Below are positions 26,940 to 36,017 of a stretch of DNA of 64,000 nucleotides, in pieces. The first letter of the stretch is position 1; each line of letters begins with the position of its first letter. The translations under genes were made by a program, and so were the position numbers. The DNA is from Flavobacteriaceae bacterium (GTDB lineage: Bacteria > Bacteroidota > Bacteroidia > Flavobacteriales > Flavobacteriaceae), in NCBI GenBank assembly GCA_018402385.1, contig JAGYJA010000006.1, forward strand, positions 273,415 to 337,414. The letters are read 5' to 3'. A model generated the notes under the pieces. That model saw only the letters and a program-made list of their open reading frames with translations. It did no database searches and was not told where the DNA came from.

Positions 26940-28325
26940 ATGACAAAGTCTTCAAAAATCCATTTTGAGGTTTCTGAGCGAAAGGTATTACTTCGCATTT
27001 TGGATATTGTGACTGTTTTTATAATGCTCTATGGAATGGGCGTTATTTTTGCATTTGATTATGTTACTATATCTGCAGAGCGCTGGGAGTGGTTGATTGT
27101 TTTGGCCTTGTACCTTTCTGTTTTTGGAACCGTATTTGAATTGTATGACCTGCAAAAGGCCAGTAAAATAGATGTTGTTTTTAAAAACATCGTCTTGACA
27201 AGTTCCTTAACGGTACTGTTATATTTGCTTACCCCTTTCTACACCCCCCAATTGCCGGGAAACAGACTGCAAATCATTTATTTATTCATCGCAATAATCC
27301 TCGCTTTATTTCTCTGGAGACTCGCTTACATCATGTTGATTTCAACACCCCGGTTTTATAAACGCATACTCATTATTGGAAATGTAAGCAATGTCGAATT
27401 AATGACAAATGCCATTGAAAAATCAGATCCAAACTACAAAGTCATCGGTTTTATCAATACCGGTAAAGAACCACAAATCGGTCAGGAACTACTTCAGTTT
27501 AAATCAGAAGATATCAAGCGCATCATTAAGGAAAACGCCATTTCAGAAATTATTGTAGCAGGTACCTTTTCAAAACGCATCTCCCTGCCTGTTTATACCC
27601 AGTTACTGGATTTACTTGAAAAAGGATTTTCTATAAAAGAATACACTCAGGTGTATGAAGATTTGACCCAGCGGGTCCCTGTTCACCACGTTGACAAAGA
27701 CTTTTTCAGGTACTTTCCTTTTAGCCGAAGCAATCAAAATAAATTGTATTTATTTTTTCATCGTTTTATGGATATCGTTATTGCATCCATCGGACTCATA
27801 TTGGGAGTTTTATTAATTCCTCTTGTATTGATTGGTAACCTTATCGGAAATCGCGGCTCATTGCTTTTTTTTCAAGAAAGGGTAGGCAGAAATGGAAAAA
27901 CTTTTTTTATTATAAAATTGCGCAGCATGATTAAAAATGCAGAAGTTAATGGAGCCGTTTGGGCGACTAAGGATGATATGAGAGTTACAAAATTTGGAAA
28001 GTTTTTAAGAAAATCACGCCTCGATGAGGTGCCGCAGTTTATAAATGTACTTAAAGGGGATATGAGTGTCATTGGTCCACGACCTGAAAGACCGTTTTTT
28101 GTGAAAGAACTTTCAAAAGAAATTCCATTTTATGAAATCAGACATATCATTAAACCCGGACTCACGGGTTGGGCGCAGGTAAAAAGTGATTATGCATCTT
28201 CAAAAGAAGAAGCACTCGAAAAGCTTCAATATGATTTGTATTACATAAAAAAACGTAGTTTATTCCTGGACTTAAACATCCTTATTAAAACATTCAGCAC
28301 GATTATATTTTATAGAGGATATTGA
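26940..28325 (+). CDS. Exopolysaccharide polyprenyl glycosylphosphotransferase (WcaJ-type)
   Basis: A 461-residue long-form initiating transferase. Four N-terminal helices (about residues 17-130) lead to a Rossmann-like CoA-binding domain (about 140-255), then a fifth hydrophobic segment, and the catalytic C-domain with FFQERVGRNGKTFFIIKLRSM, KSRLDEVPQFINVLKGDMSV and IGPRPERPFF. It loads a sugar phosphate onto undecaprenyl phosphate. It lies 33 bp after the glycosyltransferase gene. Together with the short-form enzyme at 7355 it implies at least two independently initiated surface glycans. Confidence 0.92.
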   Translation: MTKSSKIHFEVSERKVLLRILDIVTVFIMLYGMGVIFAFDYVTISAERWEWLIVLALYLSVFGTVFELYDLQKASKIDVVFKNIVLTSSLTVLLYLLTPFYTPQLPGNRLQIIYLFIAIILALFLWRLAYIMLISTPRFYKRILIIGNVSNVELMTNAIEKSDPNYKVIGFINTGKEPQIGQELLQFKSEDIKRIIKENAISEIIVAGTFSKRISLPVYTQLLDLLEKGFSIKEYTQVYEDLTQRVPVHHVDKDFFRYFPFSRSNQNKLYLFFHRFMDIVIASIGLILGVLLIPLVLIGNLIGNRGSLLFFQERVGRNGKTFFIIKLRSMIKNAEVNGAVWATKDDMRVTKFGKFLRKSRLDEVPQFINVLKGDMSVIGPRPERPFFVKELSKEIPFYEIRHIIKPGLTGWAQVKSDYASSKEEALEKLQYDLYYIKKRSLFLDLNILIKTFSTIIFYRGY

Positions 28326-28516
28326 AAATCAGGTTTTTATAATTTCATATTTTTTTTAACATACAAAAAACACGAACTTAATTACTGTTAAATTTTATCT
28401 ATTTGTAAAAAGGAACGTATTTTTTTACTAAATTCGAGCTAATTAATTTAAACTCCCTGCCTATTCAACATCGCTACTCTAATTAATTAAATTTTAATTT
28501 TAATTCCATTTTTATT

Positions 28517-28714
28517 ATGGCTAGAGCTATGTTTGATTATACCAAGGCTGTGCTTTCAAAGGTTAGTTTTGACGCAAACCTGTTTTGCAAAGAATTACAA
28601 AAAGCACTCAAAAGGCTTCTTCCTTACGAAATTGAAGAATTGAAAGTTTGGGTAAACTCGCTTATTAAAGAGAATCCTGATCTCAACCAATGTCTTATTT
28701 ATTTGAAACCCTAG
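28517..28714 (+). CDS. Small conserved flavobacterial protein of unknown function
   Basis: A 65-residue, mostly helical protein starting MARAMFDYTKAVLSKVSFD, with one Cys in LFCKEL, the core LKRLLPYEIEELKVWV, and a second Cys near the end (NQCLIYL). I recall near-identical small proteins from many flavobacteria, but no function. It stands alone, with about 190 bp of AT-rich leader upstream, is not obviously secreted, and does not look like a toxin or antitoxin. Its strong resemblance to homologues is why I call it as a gene despite its size. Confidence 0.72.
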   Translation: MARAMFDYTKAVLSKVSFDANLFCKELQKALKRLLPYEIEELKVWVNSLIKENPDLNQCLIYLKP

Positions 28715-28812
28715 TTGATTATAGAGGCTTCCTGAATTGTTGTTTTAAACAATAACGTGAGGTTAGTTTTAAGTGTTAATGAAATTTGTATCCCATTTTT
28801 TGTAATAACATT

Positions 28813-29763
28813 TTAGGAAGCTCTATTTTTTACCACCGGACTAATTATTTTCACGTCCTGAAAAGCAATAGCACCTCTCACCACTCCTGAAATTACATCA
28901 TACAAAGCATCTATAATTTGTTGCTTGAGTTTACTTTTGTGTTGAAGAATACTCACCTCTCTTGCCGGTGACGGCTCCTTGAAGTGTTTTAAATAACGAT
29001 TTTCTTTTTCCTTTATATCCAGCGTGTGTAAATAAGGAAGTAAAGTCATACCCAAACCTTCATTGGATAATTTTATGAGGGTTTCAAAACTTCCACTTTC
29101 AAGTTGAAAGTGTTCACTCTCATTCCCTTTTGAAGTTTTACACAAATTGATGACACCATCCCTAAAACAATGTCCATCTTCTAACAATAAAATATCCTCA
29201 ATATCCAAATCATCTATGGCAATGGATTTGTTTTGAAACAATCTGTGATTTTCAGTAATATAGGCCACAAAGGGTTCATAATAAAGTACCCTTTCTTTGA
29301 TATTTTCATTTAAAAGCGGTGTGGCAGCAATAGCGGCATCCAGATTGCCTTCCTGAAGCCTTTGAATACATTCATCCGTATTCAGCTCCTCAATTTTTAG
29401 TTTTACTTTGGGATACCTTTTTGTAAATGCTTTTAAAAACATAGGCAACAAGGTGGGCATCACAGTGGGAATAATACCGAGCTTGAACTCACCACCAATA
29501 AACCCCTTTTGTTGATCAACGATATCCTGCATTCTTTCTGCTTCATTGACAATGTTTCTTGCCTGCTCAATGATGATAGTGCCAATGTCTGTTAATCTTA
29601 GCGGTTTTGTACTTCGGTCAAAAATCAAAATATCCAGCTCTTCTTCCAGCTTCTGAATTTGCATACTGAGTGTGGGCTGCGTGACAAAGGTTTTTTCTGC
29701 TGCCTTGGTGAAGTTCTTGTGCTCGGCAACCATTAAAACATATTTCAATTGTGTGATGGTCAT
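28813..29763 (-). CDS. oxyR: Hydrogen peroxide-responsive LysR regulator OxyR
   Basis: A 316-residue LysR regulator: helix-turn-helix at residues 1-60 (MTITQLKYVLMVAEHKNFTKAAE), then the substrate-binding domain. The redox segment DGHCFRDGVINLC places cysteines at 199 and 208, exactly the pair that forms the sensing disulfide in E. coli OxyR. It therefore should activate catalase/peroxidase genes on peroxide. No such target gene is adjacent; upstream is the DUF58 gene in the same direction, 75 bp away. Confidence 0.92.
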   Translation of the reverse strand: MTITQLKYVLMVAEHKNFTKAAEKTFVTQPTLSMQIQKLEEELDILIFDRSTKPLRLTDIGTIIIEQARNIVNEAERMQDIVDQQKGFIGGEFKLGIIPTVMPTLLPMFLKAFTKRYPKVKLKIEELNTDECIQRLQEGNLDAAIAATPLLNENIKERVLYYEPFVAYITENHRLFQNKSIAIDDLDIEDILLLEDGHCFRDGVINLCKTSKGNESEHFQLESGSFETLIKLSNEGLGMTLLPYLHTLDIKEKENRYLKHFKEPSPAREVSILQHKSKLKQQIIDALYDVISGVVRGAIAFQDVKIISPVVKNRAS

Positions 29764-29837
29764 GGTATGTGTTTTGTTGATGTAAAGATAAGAATATTAT
29801 AAATATATCTTATTCAATTTGTTTATTGAATTGCATC

Positions 29838-31169
29838 TTAAATCAACCCCCTGGCTTTAATTTCCAAATACTTGTTAATGGTGTTCACGGTGAGGTCTTG
29901 TGGTGCTGTTAATACTGTTTGAATCCCCTTTTGGTTTAATTCTTTAACGATGAGTTTTTTATCATATTGAAACTGCCTTGCTAGGGTTTGATCATACAAA
30001 TCAACCGTATTTTTAATTTCAATATTGGCAAGTTTGTCCAGTTCGGTATTTTCAAAAAAGATGACCACCAGCAGATGACGTTTCGCTATGGCTTGTAAAT
30101 AATTAATCTTTCTGCGTAAAGAAGATATGTGTTCAAAATTTGTATATAGCATCAACAAACTTCTTTGGTTGATGTTTCTTTTAATAGTGGCCTGTAACAA
30201 TCCATAGTCTGAATCAAGAAAATGAGTGTCAACATTGTATAAGGTATTTAAAATAGTATTTAAATAGGTGCGCTTCGCCCGGGCAGGTATCATTTTATTG
30301 ATTTTATTGGAAAACTCAATAAGTCCCACTTTATCCCCCTTTTTAAGTGCAATGTTTGAAAAAGCTAGGGTGCTGTTAATCGCATAATCGAGTAATTTGA
30401 GTTCTTCAAAAGGCATTTTCATCACTCTGCTGGAATCTATAATGGAAAAAATGGGCTGCATTTTTTGATCTTGGTATTGATTGACCATCAATTGGGAACT
30501 TTTAGCAGTTGCATTCCAGTTCATAGAGCGCAGGTCATCTCCCGTTACATATTCTTTGATTTGCTCAAACTCCATAGTGTGGCCAATGCGTCTTATCTTT
30601 TTTAAACCAAAATGACTCAACTTACTGTCAATCGCCAAAAAATCATACTTTTTCATCTGAATGAAAGAAGGATACACTTTCACACTGGCATTGGCATCAA
30701 AAGTATAACGGCGTTTTAGCAAAGTAATGGGGGAGGACACATAACAATTTAATTTCCCAAAAGAATAGGAACCCCGATCAACGGGTCTTACATCATAAGT
30801 GACCGTTTTTTGTTCGCTACCCTGAAGTGACACTTTCATCAAAAAATCACGTTTTTGAAACTGTACAGGCAACTCATCGATCAATTGGAGTTTTGTTTTA
30901 AAACTATAAGCGCTTTTAAGTTTTACCTGAACATAATTGATGTCGCTGTTTGAAAAGCGTTCCGGTAAAAGCCGACTTGCGTGCAAGCCCTTTTTTGAAA
31001 AGAGCATACTAAACTCTGCAAGAATGAAAAGCATAAAAATAAATACCACGATCCACACATAGCCAAAGAGACCTTCAAACCAGTAAGACACCAGAAAAAG
31101 AAAGGCAATGAATGCGATTGCTTTAAAAAATCGCTCAGTGAGATACAATGATTTTATAGTTTGAATCAT
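29838..31169 (-). CDS. DUF58 domain-containing membrane-anchored protein
   Basis: A 443-residue protein with two helices near the N-terminus (about residues 17-52) and a von Willebrand A-like DUF58 domain. The signature EFEQIKEYVTGDDLRSMNW is the DUF58 core, and a MIDAS-like region starts at FSIIDSSRVMK. DUF58 proteins always accompany MoxR-type ATPases and are thought to be their membrane partners. Its ATG directly follows the MoxR stop codon (TAAATG), so the two are translationally coupled. It is the last gene of the minus-strand operon that begins at 35982. Confidence 0.9.
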   Translation of the reverse strand: MIQTIKSLYLTERFFKAIAFIAFLFLVSYWFEGLFGYVWIVVFIFMLFILAEFSMLFSKKGLHASRLLPERFSNSDINYVQVKLKSAYSFKTKLQLIDELPVQFQKRDFLMKVSLQGSEQKTVTYDVRPVDRGSYSFGKLNCYVSSPITLLKRRYTFDANASVKVYPSFIQMKKYDFLAIDSKLSHFGLKKIRRIGHTMEFEQIKEYVTGDDLRSMNWNATAKSSQLMVNQYQDQKMQPIFSIIDSSRVMKMPFEELKLLDYAINSTLAFSNIALKKGDKVGLIEFSNKINKMIPARAKRTYLNTILNTLYNVDTHFLDSDYGLLQATIKRNINQRSLLMLYTNFEHISSLRRKINYLQAIAKRHLLVVIFFENTELDKLANIEIKNTVDLYDQTLARQFQYDKKLIVKELNQKGIQTVLTAPQDLTVNTINKYLEIKARGLI

Positions 31170-32168
31170 TTATCGGGGTACTTCAACAGATTTGACAATC
31201 ATATCAATCACAGTTTCGGGCTTCATGCCTTCCATTTCACGTTCAGGAGACAAAATGACTCGGTGTCCCAAAACCGGTATCAGCGTTTTTTTAATGTCAT
31301 CAGGAATGATAAAATCTCTACCGGCGAGTGCAGCAAAAGCTTTAGCGGCATTCATAATAGCAATCGAAGCACGTGGAGAAGCGCCTAAATACAAATGAGG
31401 GTGGTTTCTCGTTTTTTCAACAAGCTGAGCGATGTAATCAAAAAGCTTGTCTTCAATCCTGATTTCCTGAACCTGGGCTTTGAATTTTCGTAGGCTTTCC
31501 ACAGTAAGCACCGGATTGATTTGATCAAGTGGTAAGTTCATTTTTCTGTCGTGATGTGACTTTAAAATGAGGACCTCTTCAGTTGTGGAGGGATAGCCCA
31601 CATTGATTTTGAATAAAAACCGGTCCAACTGTGCTTCAGGAAGGGCATAAGTGCCTTCTTGCTCCAAAGGATTCTGAGTGGCTATCACCATAAAGGGGTC
31701 GTCCATGGTGTATTTGTTCCCATCCATAGTGATTTGACGTTCTTCCATCACTTCAAAGAGTGCCGATTGTGTTTTTGCAGGGGCGCGGTTTATTTCATCA
31801 ATCAAAACAACATTGGAAAAGATAGGACCCTTTTTAAACTCAAAATTGGACGTTTTCATATTAAAGATAGAGGTGCCCAAAACATCACTGGGCATCAAAT
31901 CTGGTGTAAATTGTATGCGACTAAAACCGGTTTGGATCGATTTAGCAAAAAGCTTTGCAGTAATTGTTTTAGCAATACCAGGAACACCTTCAATAAGCAC
32001 GTGACCGTTTGAGAGCAGATTGACTAAAAGGAGCTCTACAAATTCATGCTGACCAATAATTACTTTTCCCAGTTCCGCTTTGATACTTTCAACAGCTTTT
32101 TTTAAGTCACTTAAATCGAGCCGGTTGTCAAAATGTATTTCTTCATTTGAATTTTCAATGTTTTCCAT
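31170..32168 (-). CDS. MoxR family AAA+ ATPase
   Basis: A 332-residue MoxR ATPase with Walker A-like EGVPGIAKT, FTPDLMPSDVLGTSIF, Walker B VLIDEINRAPAKTQ, sensor 1 FMVIATQNPLEQEGTY and arginine-finger region PEAQLDRFLF. MoxR proteins act as chaperones in maturation of protein complexes and partner with DUF58/VWA proteins; DUF58 follows immediately. It overlaps the upstream DUF4350 gene by 14 bp. The broader operon (SpoIIM-like, membrane protein, DUF4129, DUF4350, MoxR, DUF58) recurs in Bacteroidota, but its substrate is not known. Confidence 0.93.
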   Translation of the reverse strand: MENIENSNEEIHFDNRLDLSDLKKAVESIKAELGKVIIGQHEFVELLLVNLLSNGHVLIEGVPGIAKTITAKLFAKSIQTGFSRIQFTPDLMPSDVLGTSIFNMKTSNFEFKKGPIFSNVVLIDEINRAPAKTQSALFEVMEERQITMDGNKYTMDDPFMVIATQNPLEQEGTYALPEAQLDRFLFKINVGYPSTTEEVLILKSHHDRKMNLPLDQINPVLTVESLRKFKAQVQEIRIEDKLFDYIAQLVEKTRNHPHLYLGASPRASIAIMNAAKAFAALAGRDFIIPDDIKKTLIPVLGHRVILSPEREMEGMKPETVIDMIVKSVEVPR

Positions 32169-33373
32169 CTATTTTGGTTTTAAATTCATTAATTTTTTTG
32201 AGTAATTCTATAAGTTCTTTGTCTTTTATTAACGGCTGACTTTCTACCTTTTTCAAATCTTCAAAAAGCGCCTTTACTTTAGAGGATTCTTGATTGCTTT
32301 TTAACGCTAATTCATTGAAAAATTGATTGTTTATGTTACTTGTTTCAACTCTTAGTTTAACTCGAATGAACTCCAGAAACTGTGCATTTATTTTTCTTAA
32401 TACAGCACGGTTATCCTTCGTTTCCCGATAAATACCTGAGATGGTTTGGGTGTATTCAAAAGTCTTATTGGTTAAAGGTTCCAGTATGGGTACCGGTCGT
32501 TGTTTTCTTTTTCCGTTAAAGAGCACAAAGAGTAAAACTCCCATCAACAACGTATAATAAGCCCACTTAAAACTCCTTGTTTTAAACAAAATATGTAAAG
32601 GCGACACATCCTCGCGACGTCCTGTTTTATAATAATTGTCCCAATAGATTGAGCCTTCGGTGTTGAGGTGTGCTAAAACTTTTGCAGTGAATGGGCTTTT
32701 TGAAGGGTCAAGTAAAAAGAAATTAGTAAATATTTCGGGTTGATTGTAAAAGTAGAGTTCTCCCTTTTCAAAGGGAACTTTTAAAAAATTAACTTCGGGC
32801 TTGTTTGGTGTGTCTTCACCATCAAAAGCTTCTGAAAACCCTAAAACCCTGTTAGTGAGTGTGTCAATAACATTGAAATAGGAAATATTTAAGTTTCTTT
32901 CGATTTGTAACAGCTTCTGCGGGTTTTGAATTTTTGTCAACCAAACTTAACTCTGCCTGTGTTTGAAAACGATTATAAAAAAAGAAAGTACGCATTTCCA
33001 AACCAAGGGTGTCCAACAGATTTTCGCTATAGCTGCTTGCAGATAAAAAAACTGAGTTTCCCAGTGCAGTCCAGGCCAAAAGGTGCTCTAGTTCCACCTC
33101 GTCAAAACCGATGTGGTTATTGATAAAAAGATAAGTGCCTTCTACTGATTCATTTTGTAAATAAAGATAAGGCGGACTGTCAACTTCAATCAGGTCTTCC
33201 TCAAAGTGGTGTTTCAACAAATCGTGAAGCACATAAGTCCCCAAAGGAATTTTATCATTTTTAGCATAGCTGGGGTACCAGTTTACTGGAAGCGGTTTTG
33301 TAGCTTCCACATAGACCAGCAGCCCTATTAAAATAAGGAACAAACCAAGTGCTATTTTTTGAAAATTACTCAC
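32155..33373 (-). pseudogene. DUF4350 domain-containing protein, frameshifted
   Basis: The first part (GTG start at 33373) has a membrane helix at residues 7-24, then KNDKIPLGTYVLHDLL and FINNHIGFDEVELEHLLAW, the start of the DUF4350 (GATase1-like) fold. It runs to about LSLVDKNSKP. A different frame then carries IERNLNISYFNVIDTL, a second helix (FKWAYYTLLMGVLLFVLF) and the C-terminal coiled tail ending at 32155. One surplus base somewhere around 32885-32935 separates them; AAAACCC at 32921-32927 is one candidate tract. DUF4350 genes sit beside MoxR in many Bacteroidota; function unknown. The start overlaps the DUF4129 gene by 8 bp. Confidence 0.78.
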
Positions 33374-34127
33374 GGCTTTGTTTTATTTCTTCGTGCAATG
33401 CTGCAAATTGTTTACTTGCTTTACCATAATCCTGCTCGAGAACGATAAAGTTTCCATACCAGGTGTATTCATAAAGTATCGATACTTTTTTAAATAGTGT
33501 TAAAAGGGGTGTTTTTTTAATTTCATTGATATAATCTGAATTGGTTTTATCAAATTCATAGGCAATGATTTCCCTTTCGCTAAGGCGTTTTAAAACCAAC
33601 AAAAAACCATAGCGCACTGCAAGCCGGTAATCTTTGTTTGAAAGGGCCTGGTCAATGAGGTCCTGAATGTTTTTAGTCTTTATGATTTCTTCTTCATCTG
33701 TATAAAATACTTCCGGGGCTTCTTTTGAGAGTAACAATTTAGAACCCGGATCAATCTTGTAAAACAACCAGATTATAAAGATTAGAATGCCTCCCAGGAT
33801 GATATATGGGAGCGCATTGAATAGAAACACCAAAAATGAATTGGATTCATAATCACCAAACAGCCAGCTCCAGAATTTAGACCACAATTGGGACAACCAG
33901 GCTTTAAATTGATGCCACCAATTCGCTTCCGGGTCAACTTCTGTATAATCAAAGTGTGGGTCTCCCACATATTTTTCCAGCACAGCTTCATCAAATGGAA
34001 GGGGGGTGACAGTAGAGGACTCCTCATAAATCACTGTCAAGGGTTCTTCATTTGATTCCGGGAGGTCTTGGGCTTGACCGGTCAAACTAAAAAAGAGCAC
34101 ACTGAGTATCTGGAAAAGTTTTGTCAT
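33366..34127 (-). CDS. DUF4129 domain-containing protein
   Basis: About 253 residues from the ATG at 34127, which gives a signal peptide (MTKLFQILSVLFFSLTGQAQ); a longer reading frame from 34217 adds 30 unlikely residues overlapping the upstream gene. A Trp-rich stretch (NWWHQFKAWLSQLWSKFWSWLF) precedes one transmembrane helix (about residues 105-127). The cytoplasmic part ends in a DUF4129 region with LAVRYGFLLVLKRLSER and YEYTWYGNFI. DUF4129 is found with transglutaminase-like and MoxR genes; its role is unknown. The last bases overlap the DUF4350 start. Confidence 0.82.
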   Translation of the reverse strand: MTKLFQILSVLFFSLTGQAQDLPESNEEPLTVIYEESSTVTPLPFDEAVLEKYVGDPHFDYTEVDPEANWWHQFKAWLSQLWSKFWSWLFGDYESNSFLVFLFNALPYIILGGILIFIIWLFYKIDPGSKLLLSKEAPEVFYTDEEEIIKTKNIQDLIDQALSNKDYRLAVRYGFLLVLKRLSEREIIAYEFDKTNSDYINEIKKTPLLTLFKKVSILYEYTWYGNFIVLEQDYGKASKQFAALHEEIKQSRE

Positions 34128-34131
34128 AGTA

Positions 34132-34989
34132 TTACTCCCGCTGTCCCAGTTTATCAATGTTTTCCAGAGTGCCTGTGAAATTTTTCTTTTCGTTGAGGTG
34201 AAAATAGACAAATGCAATCGAAATGAGGATAAAGGTAAACATCAAATACCCGGCAACCATAGCAATCACATCCAGGGTAATTGACACCCAGTCAATAAAT
34301 TCAAAGGGATTTCCGGAAACTTCGTTGCTCATTGTAAAGCCTTTAACAAACATATACAGCAGTTGTGGCAATTGAAAGATCATTGTGATGATGGAGTAGA
34401 GGATATAAATCACAAAGAGAGTAGCAAATGTATTCCACCATTCCTCTTTGATAAGCTTAAAGCTGTTGCTTATGGCCGCTCCAATGTCGTTGCGCTCAAA
34501 TATGAGAATGGGAAAGGCCAGTGTGAGGCATACCATGAGATAAATACCGGGCAGGACACAAAAAATAATTCCAACGGCGACAATAATTCCGGTAAGCAAA
34601 TTCAAGCCCAACATACTCCAGAAATACTCTTTTATTTCCCTGCTTACGGTCTCAACTTGCACATGGCCTTGATTGGCTACATAAGATTTGATATAGAGCA
34701 GTACAGTACTGTAAATAAGTGCATAAAAAACCACGACAGAACCAAACAACAGAAAAAGAGACAACAAAATATTGTTGCTGAACTCCTGCTGCATAAAAAT
34801 AGCTTCAAAATTACCCAATGTGGATTGGGTGTAATACACATAACTAAAAATCACAGCTAGCAGGGCAGGACCTGTTATTTTTAGAATCAAACCGCCTAGT
34901 TCTTTTCCTTCTATCCTAACAAATTTAAAGACATCAGTGATGATGGTGCCAAGTTCACGTTGTTGTTTAAAATCAATGGTTTCCTTCAT
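34132..34989 (-). CDS. Polytopic membrane protein of the MoxR operon
   Basis: A 285-residue protein with about six predicted helices and a charged N-terminus (MKETIDFKQQRELGTIITD). The central segment IFCVLPGIYLMVCLTLAFPILIF resembles the membrane domain found attached to some glycerophosphodiesterases, and I have seen similar proteins annotated only as membrane proteins. It has no catalytic motif I can name. Spacing to both neighbours is only 3-4 bp, so it belongs with the SpoIIM-like and DUF4129 genes. Confidence 0.75.
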   Translation of the reverse strand: MKETIDFKQQRELGTIITDVFKFVRIEGKELGGLILKITGPALLAVIFSYVYYTQSTLGNFEAIFMQQEFSNNILLSLFLLFGSVVVFYALIYSTVLLYIKSYVANQGHVQVETVSREIKEYFWSMLGLNLLTGIIVAVGIIFCVLPGIYLMVCLTLAFPILIFERNDIGAAISNSFKLIKEEWWNTFATLFVIYILYSIITMIFQLPQLLYMFVKGFTMSNEVSGNPFEFIDWVSITLDVIAMVAGYLMFTFILISIAFVYFHLNEKKNFTGTLENIDKLGQRE

Positions 34990-34992
34990 TGT

Positions 34993-35982
34993 TTATGGTT
35001 GTTTTGGCATTGTTTGATGCCGATGGTTAATTTGTTTTTTATGTAACTGAATGGGGTAAAACACATAATAAAAAAGAATGAGAGCCAAAGAACCCCCAAT
35101 GATTAGTATAGCAAGCCAGTCTGGCATGTGGGTTTGACGGGTGACAAAGCCTTCCAAAAAACCGGCAAATATAAAAAAGGGAATGGTACTTATCAGTATT
35201 TTGAGTCCGTCCTTGGCGCCTCTTACAAAAGACTGCAAACGCGTGTAAGTTCCCGGAAACAATATGCTGTTCCCAAGTACCAACCCGGCACAACCCGCGA
35301 TGATAATCACTGAAATTTCTATGGTACCGTGAATCCAGATGGTTCTCACAGATTCCCATAAAAGCCCCTGGTCATAAAAAAAGTACTGAAAAGAACCCAG
35401 CATCACGGCGTTGTTCATCAATATATACAAGGTGCCAACACTCAACAACATTCCAAATACAAAAGCATAAAGCGCCACCCGAATGTTGTTTATGGTAATC
35501 CCCAAAAACATTTCAACTTCGCCCATTTTTTTATAAACCGCCATGGGGTCTCCTTTTTCAATATTATCCAAAGTCATATTGACATACCCATCCCCCATGA
35601 TTAACCTTACAAAATCGCCATCGGTGGCTGCAGAAAAAGCACCAATAATGCTAAACAAAGCAAAAGTGATAAAGGATATAAGCAATTGTTTGTGATACAC
35701 TCTAAAAAATAAGGGAAACTCTTCGGTAAAAAAGGTGATGAAGCGCTTGCGGGACTCCCGTTTTGTTTTGTAAATCTTTTGATGAGCGAGCACTGCCAGG
35801 TTGTTGAGGTAGCTCAAGGTGCTGCTTTTTGGATAAAAAGTTTGGGCATAACTCAAGTGGTCTGTAATTTCAATATACAAACCACTGAGTTCATCCGGAG
35901 AAATTTGAATATTATTCTTGAGAACACTTTCAAATCTTAACCATTTATCTTTATTTTGTTTTACAAAAGCCGCTTCGCGCAT
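34993..35982 (-). CDS. SpoIIM-like stage II sporulation M family membrane protein
   Basis: A 329-residue protein. A soluble, helical N-terminal third leads into about five or six helices, including RVALYAFVFGMLLSVGTLYIL and IWIHGTIEISVIIIAGCAGLVLGNS (written here only in part as IHGTIEISVII). The histidine-containing IHGTIE motif is characteristic of the SpoIIM/DUF95 family. In Firmicutes SpoIIM works in engulfment; non-sporulating Bacteroidota carry it next to RDD and MoxR genes with unknown role. It is the first gene of the minus-strand operon, divergent from the RDD gene with 35 bp between start codons. Confidence 0.85.
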   Translation of the reverse strand: MREAAFVKQNKDKWLRFESVLKNNIQISPDELSGLYIEITDHLSYAQTFYPKSSTLSYLNNLAVLAHQKIYKTKRESRKRFITFFTEEFPLFFRVYHKQLLISFITFALFSIIGAFSAATDGDFVRLIMGDGYVNMTLDNIEKGDPMAVYKKMGEVEMFLGITINNIRVALYAFVFGMLLSVGTLYILMNNAVMLGSFQYFFYDQGLLWESVRTIWIHGTIEISVIIIAGCAGLVLGNSILFPGTYTRLQSFVRGAKDGLKILISTIPFFIFAGFLEGFVTRQTHMPDWLAILIIGGSLALILFYYVFYPIQLHKKQINHRHQTMPKQP

Positions 35983-36017
35983 TGAAAAAATATTAGCTGC
36001 TCAAAGAAACAGATTTC

